This document shows, piece after piece, positions 53,853 to 64,000 of a stretch of DNA of 64,000 nt (positions are counted from its first letter, which is position 1; each line of letters begins with the position of its first letter). The DNA comes from Nonomuraea soli (lineage in GTDB: Bacteria > Actinomycetota > Actinomycetes > Streptosporangiales > Streptosporangiaceae), in NCBI RefSeq assembly GCF_013761175.1, contig NZ_JACDUR010000004.1, positions 806,001 to 870,000 of the forward strand. Direction: 5' to 3'. Below the pieces are notes generated by a model, which was not told the DNA's origin, searched no databases, and worked only from the letters and a program-made list of their open reading frames with translations. The position numbers and the translations under genes were made by a program.

Positions 53853-54934
53853 TTGTTCCTCCTGTAAAAGGGCAGCTCAACCAGGTCCATAGGCTCTTGG
53901 CTGCCCCGGATGTCAACGGCTAGGCCGTCGGAGACCTCTGTGTCGACGTAGGCCATCGCGATGGGCTTGCCCAGGGTGGGCGAAGGCGCGCCGCTGGTGA
54001 CCTCGCCGACCGTCTGGTCGCCGACCACGACCGGGAACCCGTGGCGCGGGATCCGGCGGCCCCGGGCGACGAGGCCGACCAGCCGGCGCCTGGGCGCGCT
54101 GTCTCGCAGCGGTTCCAGCGCGGCCCTGCCGACGAAGTCTCCGGGCTTGTCGAATTTCACCACCCGACCCAGTCCGGCGTCGAACGGGGTCAGCGATTCG
54201 TTCAGCTCATTGCCGTACAGGGGCATACCCGCCTCGAGGCGGAGCGTGTCACGGCACGAGAGCCCCGCGGGGATCATTCCGTACGGCTCGCCGGCCTTCG
54301 TCAGCTCGCCCCACAACGCCTCGGCGTCGTCGCCGGCGACGAACAGCTCGAAGCCGTCCTCGCCGGTGTATCCGGTGCGGGCGATGAGCGCCGAGACGCC
54401 GGCGACGGTGCCGGGCAGCCCGGCGTAGTACTTCAGCGAAGGGAGGTCGGCGTCGGTCAGCGAGGAGAGGATCTCCTGCGAGCGCGGCCCCTGCACGGCG
54501 ATGAGCGCCCACTGGTCGGAGCGGTCGTCGACGACGGCGTCGAAGTTCTTGGCGCGGTTGGTCAGCGCCAGGGCGACGGAGTGGTAGTTGGAGGCGTTGG
54601 CGACGACCATGAACTCCTCGTCGGCCAGGCGGTAGACGATGAGATCGTCGAGCACGCCGCCGGCCGGGTTGGTGATCATGGTGTAGCGGGCGCGGCCGGG
54701 CGCCAGCGCGGACAGGTGGCCGACCAGCGCGTAGTCGAGGGCCTGGCCCGCCTGCGGGCCGGTCACGAAGATCTCGCCCATGTGGGAGAGGTCGAACAGG
54801 CCCGCCGCCTCGCGCACGGCGCGGTGTTCGGCGGACTCGCTTCCGTATCGCAGCGGCATCAGCCAGCCGGCGAAGTCGGTCAGGGTCGCGCCGAGACTCT
54901 CGTGGATGTCTCGCAGCGGTGTCGGTCGGGACAT
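53849..54934 (-). CDS. gcvT: Aminomethyltransferase (glycine cleavage T protein)
   Basis: A 361-aa tetrahydrofolate-dependent aminomethyltransferase: DFAGWLMPLRYGSESAEHRA, LFDLSHMGEIFVTGPQAGQA, IARTGYTGEDGFELFVAGDD, DTLRLEAGMPLYGNELNESL are its conserved blocks; the Asp in the GVLDDLIVYR region is catalytic in relatives. First gene after the glycine riboswitch. gcvP and glyA are not in this window. Confidence 0.97.
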   Translation of the reverse strand: MSRPTPLRDIHESLGATLTDFAGWLMPLRYGSESAEHRAVREAAGLFDLSHMGEIFVTGPQAGQALDYALVGHLSALAPGRARYTMITNPAGGVLDDLIVYRLADEEFMVVANASNYHSVALALTNRAKNFDAVVDDRSDQWALIAVQGPRSQEILSSLTDADLPSLKYYAGLPGTVAGVSALIARTGYTGEDGFELFVAGDDAEALWGELTKAGEPYGMIPAGLSCRDTLRLEAGMPLYGNELNESLTPFDAGLGRVVKFDKPGDFVGRAALEPLRDSAPRRRLVGLVARGRRIPRHGFPVVVGDQTVGEVTSGAPSPTLGKPIAMAYVDTEVSDGLAVDIRGSQEPMDLVELPFYRRNK

Positions 54935-54984
54935 GTTCGCACCTCAGAGGCAGGGTCGGATGCCAGGATCCTCCCCCTCTGTCA

Positions 54985-55160
54985 TGATGCCTGAGAGTTT
55001 CGCCTGGTTGTTTGCCAGACTTTCACCTTCGGCGAGGCCCGGACGGCCTGCTTTCCAGAGGTCACCCTGGCCCGTACGGTCCTTTGCCTTGAGAGGTTCG
55101 CGGGGAGGGCTTGCTCCTTCAGGGGCCCTGACCGGATTGTCAGGACACTCTCCCGCACGG
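54985..55160 (-). ncRNA. Tandem glycine riboswitch upstream of gcvT
   Basis: On the reverse strand aptamer 1 starts GTGCGGGAGAG, has CTGAAGGAGCAAGCC and ends GAACCTCTCAAGGCAAAGGA. Aptamer 2 follows with GGTGACCTCTGGAAAGC, GCCGAAGGTGAAAGTC and closes with GCGAAACTCTCAGGCATCA. These paired GGAGAG/CTCTCA elements and the purine-rich GAAGGxGxAA loops are the hallmark of the cooperative two-aptamer glycine riboswitch. About 50 nt of leader separate it from the gcvT ATG. Glycine binding turns on the operon. Confidence 0.95.
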
Positions 55161-55279
55161 GTTCATCGGTGTCACGCCTAAGCCTAGTGGAATCCCCATC
55201 AGGGCGGAACGGTCGTGCGCGGGTCGTGCGAGTCGGCGGCGGATCGAACCTCGGCCGGCACCGATACGTCTGAGAGGGC

Positions 55280-56113
55280 ATGCGCGCACTCGCACTCGCC
55301 GCCCTCGTCCTGCTGACCGCCTGCGGCGCGGAAGCGGCCGCCCAGCGGCCCGGACGCTACACCGCCGACGCCATCACCATGCTGGAGAGCCCTGACCACG
55401 GCCCCCAGCTGTGCTCGTTCGTGGCCGAGTCGTACCCGCCGCAGTGCGGCGGCCCCGACGTCGTCGGCTGGGACTGGTCCAAGGTCCGCCACGAGAGCGC
55501 CAACGGGACGAAGTGGGGCAGCTACCGGGTGGTCGGCACGTGGGACGGCTCCCGCCTGACGCTGACCGAGCCGGCCGGCGAGCCGCGCACGATCGTGGTG
55601 CGGGAACAGCGGTTCGCCTCGCCGTGTCCCGCGCCGGAGGGCGGCTGGCGGCCCGCCGATCCCGCCAAGGCCACGCAGGAGGCCCTGCAGGCGACCCAGC
55701 AGCGGCTGGAGTCCGAGCCTTCCGTGGGCGGGGTGTGGCTGGACCAGAGCTATCTCGACGCGATCCCGGGCTACGACGGCAGCAAGCCGGAATGGGCGGA
55801 GAAGTACGCCAACGACCCGACCAAGCTGGTGCTCAACGTGAAGTTCACGGGTGACCTGACGGGCAGGGAGGCGTGGATCCGCGAGACGTGGGGCGGCCCG
55901 CTGTGCGTGAGCCAGGCGCGGCGCTCCGAGGCGGAGCTGCGGCGCGTCCAGGAGTCGCTGGGCGAGGGCTACGTCCACACGTCCGTCGACATCATGAAGG
56001 AGCAGGTGACCGCCGGGGTCTGGGTGGCCACGGAAGAACTCCGGCACCGGCTCGACGCTGAGCACGGTGCCGGAGTCGTGATCCTCGAACCGGTGCTGAA
56101 ACCGGTCGATTAG
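55280..56113 (+). CDS. Hypothetical lipoprotein
   Basis: A 277-aa lipoprotein: MRALALAALVLLTACGAEAA has a lipobox (LLTAC, Cys15). The exterior domain has four to five cysteines (CSFVAESYPPQCGG; ASPCPAPEGG; PLCVSQARR) that can form disulfides and a helical C-terminal part (SEAELRRVQESLGEGYVHTS). No family recognised. The start is preceded by GAGAGGGC. Its promoter is back-to-back with the glycine riboswitch. Confidence 0.75.
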   Translation: MRALALAALVLLTACGAEAAAQRPGRYTADAITMLESPDHGPQLCSFVAESYPPQCGGPDVVGWDWSKVRHESANGTKWGSYRVVGTWDGSRLTLTEPAGEPRTIVVREQRFASPCPAPEGGWRPADPAKATQEALQATQQRLESEPSVGGVWLDQSYLDAIPGYDGSKPEWAEKYANDPTKLVLNVKFTGDLTGREAWIRETWGGPLCVSQARRSEAELRRVQESLGEGYVHTSVDIMKEQVTAGVWVATEELRHRLDAEHGAGVVILEPVLKPVD

Positions 56114-56168
56114 GGAACCGCGTGGCCGCAAACCCCCAGCCCGAGACCACGCGGTCGCTCTGTTCTCC

Positions 56169-59800
<3,632 letters not shown>

Positions 59801-59891
59801 TGGTGGCTCCTTGTGGGGGGTGATTGAGCAGCTCCCAGTGGACACCGCGCGTTCGACGACCGGTAACCCAACAATTTGTCATAACGCGGGG

Positions 59892-60833
59892 CTATAGCGG
59901 CTTGTGCCGCCTCAGCCAGGCCCGATAGTCGGGGCTGCGCAGGGCCTCGGCCCAATAGGTCTTGGTCACCGCCTGCACCAGGTCCTTGGAGTGCGGCTCC
60001 ATCGGCCCCTGCTCGGTCCAGCCCAGCAGGTGGGTGAACCGCAGCGGCGAGTCCTTGAGCGGCCGGATGACGATGCGCTCGCGGGCGGGCCCGCTGGCCT
60101 GGAAGAGCCCGACGCAGCGGCCCTCCGAGATCAGGTCCAGGGCCACGTCCACGGTGACCCCGTAGGCCACGCGCGGGGTGAAGCCGTAGGCGGCGCAGGT
60201 GTCCCAGAAGTGCTCGCGCGGGGCGGCGTCCAGCACGCCCGGCTGCGCCCACGCCTCGGGTGCCAGGTCGGTGAGGTCGATCTCGTCGACGCCGGAGAGG
60301 GGATGCTGGGGCGAGAGCCCCACGAAGATCGGTTCTGTGGCGATGTGGGCGTAGGCGGTGCCGTGAGGCGCGGTCATCTCGTGGCCCGGATACTCGTCGA
60401 GGCTGGCCAGCTCGATGCGGGCCGACTCCAGCAGGCCGGGTATGACCTCGGTCGACTCCTCGGTGCGCAGGCTGACCTGGGCGTCGGGTAACAGCCCGTG
60501 CAGGCTGCGCGCCACCATCCCGGCCAGCCTGGTCAGCGCGCAGGCGACCCGGATGTGCGCGGAGTTGCCCGCGAAGCGCCTGGTGCTGCGTTCGAGGTCG
60601 TCGAAGGCCGGCAGCAGCGACCTCGACCTCGACAGCAGCCAGGCGCCGAGCGCGGTGGGATGGGCGCCGTCGTGCCCGCGCTCGAACAGGCGCCCGCCGA
60701 ACATGCGCTCGATGCGGCGCAGCTGTGCGGCCAGGGCCGGTTGCGACATGCCCATCGTCGCCGCGGCCTTGGAGATGCTCCCGGTGTCGGCGATCGCGCA
60801 CAGCACTCTCAGGTGACGAACCTCGAGCTCCAC
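59892..60833 (-). CDS. LysR family transcriptional regulator
   Basis: A 313-aa LysR regulator: LEVRHLRVLCAIADTGSISK, AAATMGMSQPALAAQLRRIE is the winged HTH; the effector domain covers about 90-300. It lies 91 bp upstream of the M4-M28 protease pair on the same strand and is the probable activator of those proteases, as LysR genes sit next to secreted metalloprotease genes in streptomycetes. GTG start, leaderless -10 (TAAACT) 7 nt before it. Confidence 0.92.
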   Translation of the reverse strand: MELEVRHLRVLCAIADTGSISKAAATMGMSQPALAAQLRRIERMFGGRLFERGHDGAHPTALGAWLLSRSRSLLPAFDDLERSTRRFAGNSAHIRVACALTRLAGMVARSLHGLLPDAQVSLRTEESTEVIPGLLESARIELASLDEYPGHEMTAPHGTAYAHIATEPIFVGLSPQHPLSGVDEIDLTDLAPEAWAQPGVLDAAPREHFWDTCAAYGFTPRVAYGVTVDVALDLISEGRCVGLFQASGPARERIVIRPLKDSPLRFTHLLGWTEQGPMEPHSKDLVQAVTKTYWAEALRSPDYRAWLRRHKPL

Positions 60834-60846
60834 AACCCTGAGTTTA
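60834..60846 (-). promoter_or_regulatory. Leaderless-type -10 element for the LysR gene
   Basis: TAAACT (reverse strand, 60846-60841) ends 7 nt before the GTG at 60833. The 43-bp gap to the upstream gatase gene is AT-rich, so the LysR gene has its own promoter. Confidence 0.5.
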
Positions 60847-60876
60847 TTAGTAAAGAACCTTTAGAGTAAGACCCAA

Positions 60877-61563
60877 TTAACAAGCGGTGACCAGGGCTTC
60901 GAACAGGTGACAGTCTTCCGCGGCCTCCGGATGCCACTGCACCGCCAGAGCGAAGGCCCGGCCTTCGACCTCGACCGCCTCGATCGTGCCGTCGTCGGCG
61001 TGGGCGGAGACGGTCAGCCCGTCGCCCAGCCGCTCGATGGCCTGGTGGTGGTAGTGGGGCACCGTGGGATTCGCCGGCAGGATGCCCGCCAGCTTCGTGC
61101 CCGGCACGATCTTCACGGGCGCCTGGCCGAAGGTCGCGGGGGCGGGGGAGTGGCCCTCGTGGCCCACCACGTCGGGCAGGTGCTGGTGGAGCGAGCCGCC
61201 CAGGGCCACGTTGAGCACCTGCAGGCCGCGGCAGATGCCCAGGTAGGGGATGCCGCGATCGAGGGCGCTCTCCAGGATCGCGAACTCGGCCGCGTCGCGG
61301 AACTCGCGGACGTAGCCGACACGCGGATGCGGCGCCGTGCCGTACCTGGACGGATCGATGTCGCCGCCGCCCGCCAGGATCAGCCCGTCGAGCCGCGCGG
61401 GCAGCTCGGACGGGTCTCCGGCGGGCGGGATGAGCACCGGCTGGCCGCCCGCGCGCACCACCTGCTCCACGTACATGTACGGCAGCAGCGCGACCTTCAT
61501 GTCCCACACGGTGAAGCGCGCGGGCTCGACGTAGCAGGTGATGCCGATGACGGGGCGGCTCAT
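60877..61563 (-). CDS. Gamma-glutamyl-gamma-aminobutyrate hydrolase-like class I glutamine amidotransferase
   Basis: A 228-aa GATase-fold hydrolase: PYLGICRGLQVLNVALGGSL holds the nucleophile Cys, VPHYHHQAIERLGDGLTVSA and FALAVQWHPEAAEDCHLFEA the catalytic His/Glu, DGLILAGGGDIDPSRYG the oxyanion region. PuuD-type: releases GABA or a related amine-acid from its gamma-glutamyl conjugate. Last gene of the gamma-glutamyl amine operon, 2 nt after the SDR gene. Confidence 0.9.
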   Translation of the reverse strand: MSRPVIGITCYVEPARFTVWDMKVALLPYMYVEQVVRAGGQPVLIPPAGDPSELPARLDGLILAGGGDIDPSRYGTAPHPRVGYVREFRDAAEFAILESALDRGIPYLGICRGLQVLNVALGGSLHQHLPDVVGHEGHSPAPATFGQAPVKIVPGTKLAGILPANPTVPHYHHQAIERLGDGLTVSAHADDGTIEAVEVEGRAFALAVQWHPEAAEDCHLFEALVTAC

Positions 61564-61565
61564 GG

Positions 61566-62342
61566 CTACAAGGGTGTCACGTAGGCGCCGGAGATGCCGC
61601 CGTCGACCAGGAACTCCGCCCCGGTGATGAAGGAGGCGTCGTCGGAGGCGAGGAAGGCCACCGCGGCCGCGATCTCCGAGGCCTCGGCGAAGCGGCCGAC
61701 CGGGATGTGCACCAGGCGGCGCTGGGCCCGCTCGGGGTCCTTGGCGAACAGCTCCTGCAGCAGCGGGGTGTTGACCGGCCCGGGGCACAGCGCGTTGACG
61801 CGGATGCCCTCGCGCGCGAACTGCACGCCGAGCTCGCGCGACATCGCCAGCACGCCGCCCTTGGAGGCGGTGTAGGAGATCTGCGAGGTCGCCGACCCCA
61901 TCACCGCGACGAAGGAGGCGGTGTTGATGATCGAGCCCTTGCCCTGCCGCCGCATGTACGGGATCACGGCCTTGCAGCACAGGTAGACGCTGGTCAGGTT
62001 GACCTCCTGGACCCGGCGCCACGCGTCGATGCCGGTCTCCAGGATCGAGTCGTCGTCGGGAGGGGAGATGCCCGCGTTGTTGAAGGCGATGTCGACGCTG
62101 CCGTAGGTCTCGAACGCGGTGAGATACATGCGCTCGACGGCGTCGGCGTCGGTCACGTCGGCGTCGACGAAGATCCCGCCGACCTCGGCCGCGACCTTCG
62201 TGCCCGCCTCCTCGTCGACGTCGACGCAGACGACCTTCGCGCCCTCCTCGGCGAACCTCCTGGCGGTCGCCAGGCCGATGCCGCTGCCCGCGCCGGTGAT
62301 GACGGCGACGCGGTCCTGCAAACGGTGCATGCTCACACTCAT
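61566..62342 (-). CDS. Short-chain dehydrogenase/reductase
   Basis: A 258-aa classical SDR: RVAVITGAGSGIGLATARRF (TGxxxGIG), FNNAGISPPDDD (NNAG), SFVAVMGSATSQISYTASKG (Ser-Tyr-Lys catalytic set), VNALCPGPVNTPLLQELF. In this operon it probably oxidises an alcohol or aldehyde intermediate, or replaces the PuuB step. ATG at 62342 overlaps the aldehyde dehydrogenase stop (ATGA); an internal ATG lies at 62330. Confidence 0.9.
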   Translation of the reverse strand: MSVSMHRLQDRVAVITGAGSGIGLATARRFAEEGAKVVCVDVDEEAGTKVAAEVGGIFVDADVTDADAVERMYLTAFETYGSVDIAFNNAGISPPDDDSILETGIDAWRRVQEVNLTSVYLCCKAVIPYMRRQGKGSIINTASFVAVMGSATSQISYTASKGGVLAMSRELGVQFAREGIRVNALCPGPVNTPLLQELFAKDPERAQRRLVHIPVGRFAEASEIAAAVAFLASDDASFITGAEFLVDGGISGAYVTPL

Positions 62343-63682
62343 TCCGTGGAAATGAAGACGTTCTTGGTCTCGGTGAAGGCGTCGAGCGCGTCCGCGCCCA
62401 GCTCCCTGCCCAGGCCCGACTGCTTGAAGCCGCCGAACGGGGTCCAGTAACGCACGCTGGAGTGCGAGTTCACGCTCAGCGCGCCCGACTCCACCGCCCG
62501 CGCCACCCGCAGGGCCCTGCCCACGTCCCTGGTCCAGATGGAGCCGGACAGGCCGTAGGGGGTGTCGTTGGCGATCTCGACGGCGTGCGCCTCGTCGCGG
62601 AAGGGCACCACCGACACGACCGGGCCGAAGATCTCCTCGGTGAAGGCCCGGTCGCCGAGCGAGGACGTCAGCACGGTCGGCGGGAACCAGTAGCCCCTGC
62701 CCGTGGGGCAGTCGCCGGTGACGTACGGCTCGCGGTCGACGAAGCCCCTGACGCGCTCGAGGTGCTCGGCGCTGATGAGCGGCCCCATCTCGGTCTCGGG
62801 CGAGAGCGGGTCGCCGACCTTGACCTGTCGTACGGCACGCGCGAGCCGTTCGAGGAACTCGTCGTGCACGTCCTGCTGCACCAGGATCCTCGAACGGGCG
62901 CAGCAGTCCTGGCCGGAGTTGTCGAAGACGGCGTACGGCGCGGTCCTGGCGGCCTTGTCGAGGTCGGAGTCGTTGAAGACGATGTTGGCCGACTTGCCGC
63001 CGAGCTCCAGGGTCAGCCGCTTGACCTGCCGCCCGCAGGAGGCGGCGATCTGCCTGCCCACCTCGGTCGAGCCGGTGAACACGATCTTGGCCACGTCGGG
63101 ATGCTCCACCAGGCGGGCGCCCGCGACCTCCCCTGCTCCAGGCAGCACCTGGAGCACCCCCTCGGGGAGGCCCGCCGCCAGGGCCAGCTCGGCCAGCCGC
63201 AGCGCCGTCAGCGGGGTCCACTCGGCGGGCTTGACGATCACCGTGTTGCCCGCCGCGAGAGCCGGGGCCACGCCCCAGGTCATGATCACCATCGGGAAGT
63301 TCCACGGCACGATGACGCCGACGACTCCCAGAGGCTCCTGGAAGGTGACGTCCACGCCGCCGGGCACCGGGATCTGGCGCCCGTGATGGCGTTCGGGCGC
63401 ACCGGAGTAGAAGGTGAGCACGTCGCGCACGTTGCCCGCCTCCCAGCGGGCGTTGCCGATCGGGTGGCCGGAGTTGCGGACCTCCAGCTGGGCCAGCTCC
63501 TCGGCGTGCTCCTCGACCAGCGCGGCGAAACGCCGCAGCAGCCGGGCCCGCTCGCCCGGCGCCGTCTCGCGCCAGGAGCGGAAGGCCGTCCTGGCGACGG
63601 AGACCGCGCGGTCGACCTCGGAGGCGTCGGCCATCTCGATGTCGGCGACGACCTCTTCCGTCGCCGGATTGATGATCTTCAA
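62339..63682 (-). CDS. NAD(P)-dependent aldehyde dehydrogenase
   Basis: A 447-aa ALDH: VIVPWNFPMVIMTWGVAPAL, KLTLELGGKSANIVFNDSDL-type segment (here RLTLELGGKSANIVFNDSDL; general-base Glu) and FDNSGQDCCARSRILVQQDV with the catalytic Cys. PuuC-like: oxidises gamma-glutamyl-aminoaldehyde to the acid. Overlaps the glutamine synthetase-like gene by ATGA. Confidence 0.93.
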   Translation of the reverse strand: MKIINPATEEVVADIEMADASEVDRAVSVARTAFRSWRETAPGERARLLRRFAALVEEHAEELAQLEVRNSGHPIGNARWEAGNVRDVLTFYSGAPERHHGRQIPVPGGVDVTFQEPLGVVGVIVPWNFPMVIMTWGVAPALAAGNTVIVKPAEWTPLTALRLAELALAAGLPEGVLQVLPGAGEVAGARLVEHPDVAKIVFTGSTEVGRQIAASCGRQVKRLTLELGGKSANIVFNDSDLDKAARTAPYAVFDNSGQDCCARSRILVQQDVHDEFLERLARAVRQVKVGDPLSPETEMGPLISAEHLERVRGFVDREPYVTGDCPTGRGYWFPPTVLTSSLGDRAFTEEIFGPVVSVVPFRDEAHAVEIANDTPYGLSGSIWTRDVGRALRVARAVESGALSVNSHSSVRYWTPFGGFKQSGLGRELGADALDAFTETKNVFISTE

Positions 63683-64000
63683 AGTCGTTCGAATCCCCTG
63701 AACAGTTCCCAGTCCGTGACCGCCGCGTCGAAGGCGGCCAGTTCCACGCGCGCGTTGTTGGCGTAGTGGGCGACCACCTCGTCGCCGAAGCTCTCGCGCG
63801 CCAGCTTGGAGCCCTCGAAGAGGGCCAGCGCGTCGCGCAGCGTGTGCGGCACGCTCTCGGCGCCGCTGGCGTAGGCGTTGCCCGTGAAGGGCTCCTCCAG
63901 CGGCAGCTCGTTGTCGATGCCGTGCAGCCCGGCGGCGATCAGGGCGGCGACCGCGAGGTAGGGGTTGACGTCCCCGCCCGGCACCCGGTTCTCGATCCGG
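63679..64000 (-). CDS. Glutamine synthetase-like gamma-glutamyl amine ligase, partial (C-terminus)
   Basis: Reverse-strand frame open at the right edge; the last 106 residues are visible. RIENRVPGGDVNPYLAVAAL is the conserved RxPGxxxNPYL element of class GS enzymes near the ATP and ammonium/amine site. Context (ALDH, SDR, gatase) points to a PuuA/GlnA3-type enzyme that attaches glutamate to putrescine, spermidine or another amine rather than to nitrogen assimilation. N-terminus and most active-site residues lie outside the window. Confidence 0.9.
   Translation of the reverse strand, partial: RIENRVPGGDVNPYLAVAALIAAGLHGIDNELPLEEPFTGNAYASGAESVPHTLRDALALFEGSKLARESFGDEVVAHYANNARVELAAFDAAVTDWELFRGFERL

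Overview
The window is a high-GC actinomycete chromosome segment. Features pointing that way are frequent GTG starts, the mec-cysO-cysM cysteine pathway, ClpS-DUF2017, DUF3039, an AfsR/SARP regulator and an F420-type oxidoreductase. Gene content and codon style fit the Streptosporangiaceae (for example Nonomuraea), but that is inference. No phage, IS element, CRISPR array or rRNA is visible. Most of the window looks like ordinary core and near-core chromosome with islands of less familiar genes.

Layout. 1-3558: an F420-type oxidoreductase divergent from a TetR regulator, then a second TetR divergent from a drug exporter; both divergent gaps hold clear palindromic operators. 3621-6493: ychJ facing an overlapping four-gene operon (29-aa membrane microprotein, lipoprotein, atypical NRAMP transporter, PRC-barrel protein). 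6529-13993: GH5 glycosidase, small membrane protein/DUF3039 pair, secreted M43 protease, MFS exporter, a repeat-rich anchored protein and a DEVH helicase. 13994-14699 is a decayed stretch with degenerate repeats and a frameshifted GNAT remnant. 14700-18880: ArsR/coiled-coil/MDR operon and NAD salvage (pncA, pncB). 18920-21532: clpS, DUF2017, mec, a leader peptide, cysO and cysM. 21624-24303: an unusual three-gene operon (unknown, DUF4239, substrate-binding lipoprotein).

24431-31937: DUF3352 protein, PRC-barrel protein, thioesterase, murI, MBL hydrolase, MFS exporter, rph-rdgB. 31984-34626: membrane sulfite-oxidase-like protein and a papain-fold toxin/immunity-like pair. 34635-39727: two-component system with a MacB-like ABC exporter. 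39862-48475: tRNA-Leu, bcp, DUF3618, PLP amino-acid deaminase/aldolase, AmaP pair, a tyrosine phosphatase, a second adenylate kinase, hydrolase, P-loop kinase, PhhB, AraC, RibD-like reductase. 48642-55160: secreted repeat peptide, AfsR/SARP, and sdaA-gcvH-gcvT under a tandem glycine riboswitch. 55280-64000: lipoprotein, paired secreted M28 and M4 proteases sharing C-terminal modules, LysR, and a gamma-glutamyl polyamine/amine catabolic operon (gatase, SDR, aldehyde dehydrogenase, glutamine synthetase-like) that runs off the right edge.

A window-wide regularity is a TAnnnT hexamer ending 6 or 7 nt before the start codon at about fifteen genes, the geometry of leaderless transcription. It settles several otherwise uncertain starts (pncB, ychJ, the cysO leader peptide). 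The best leads for new biology are the cysO leader peptide with the C-terminally extended CysO, the papain-fold toxin/immunity pair, the microprotein-lipoprotein-NRAMP-PRC operon, and the three-gene DUF4239 operon with an apparent CTG start.
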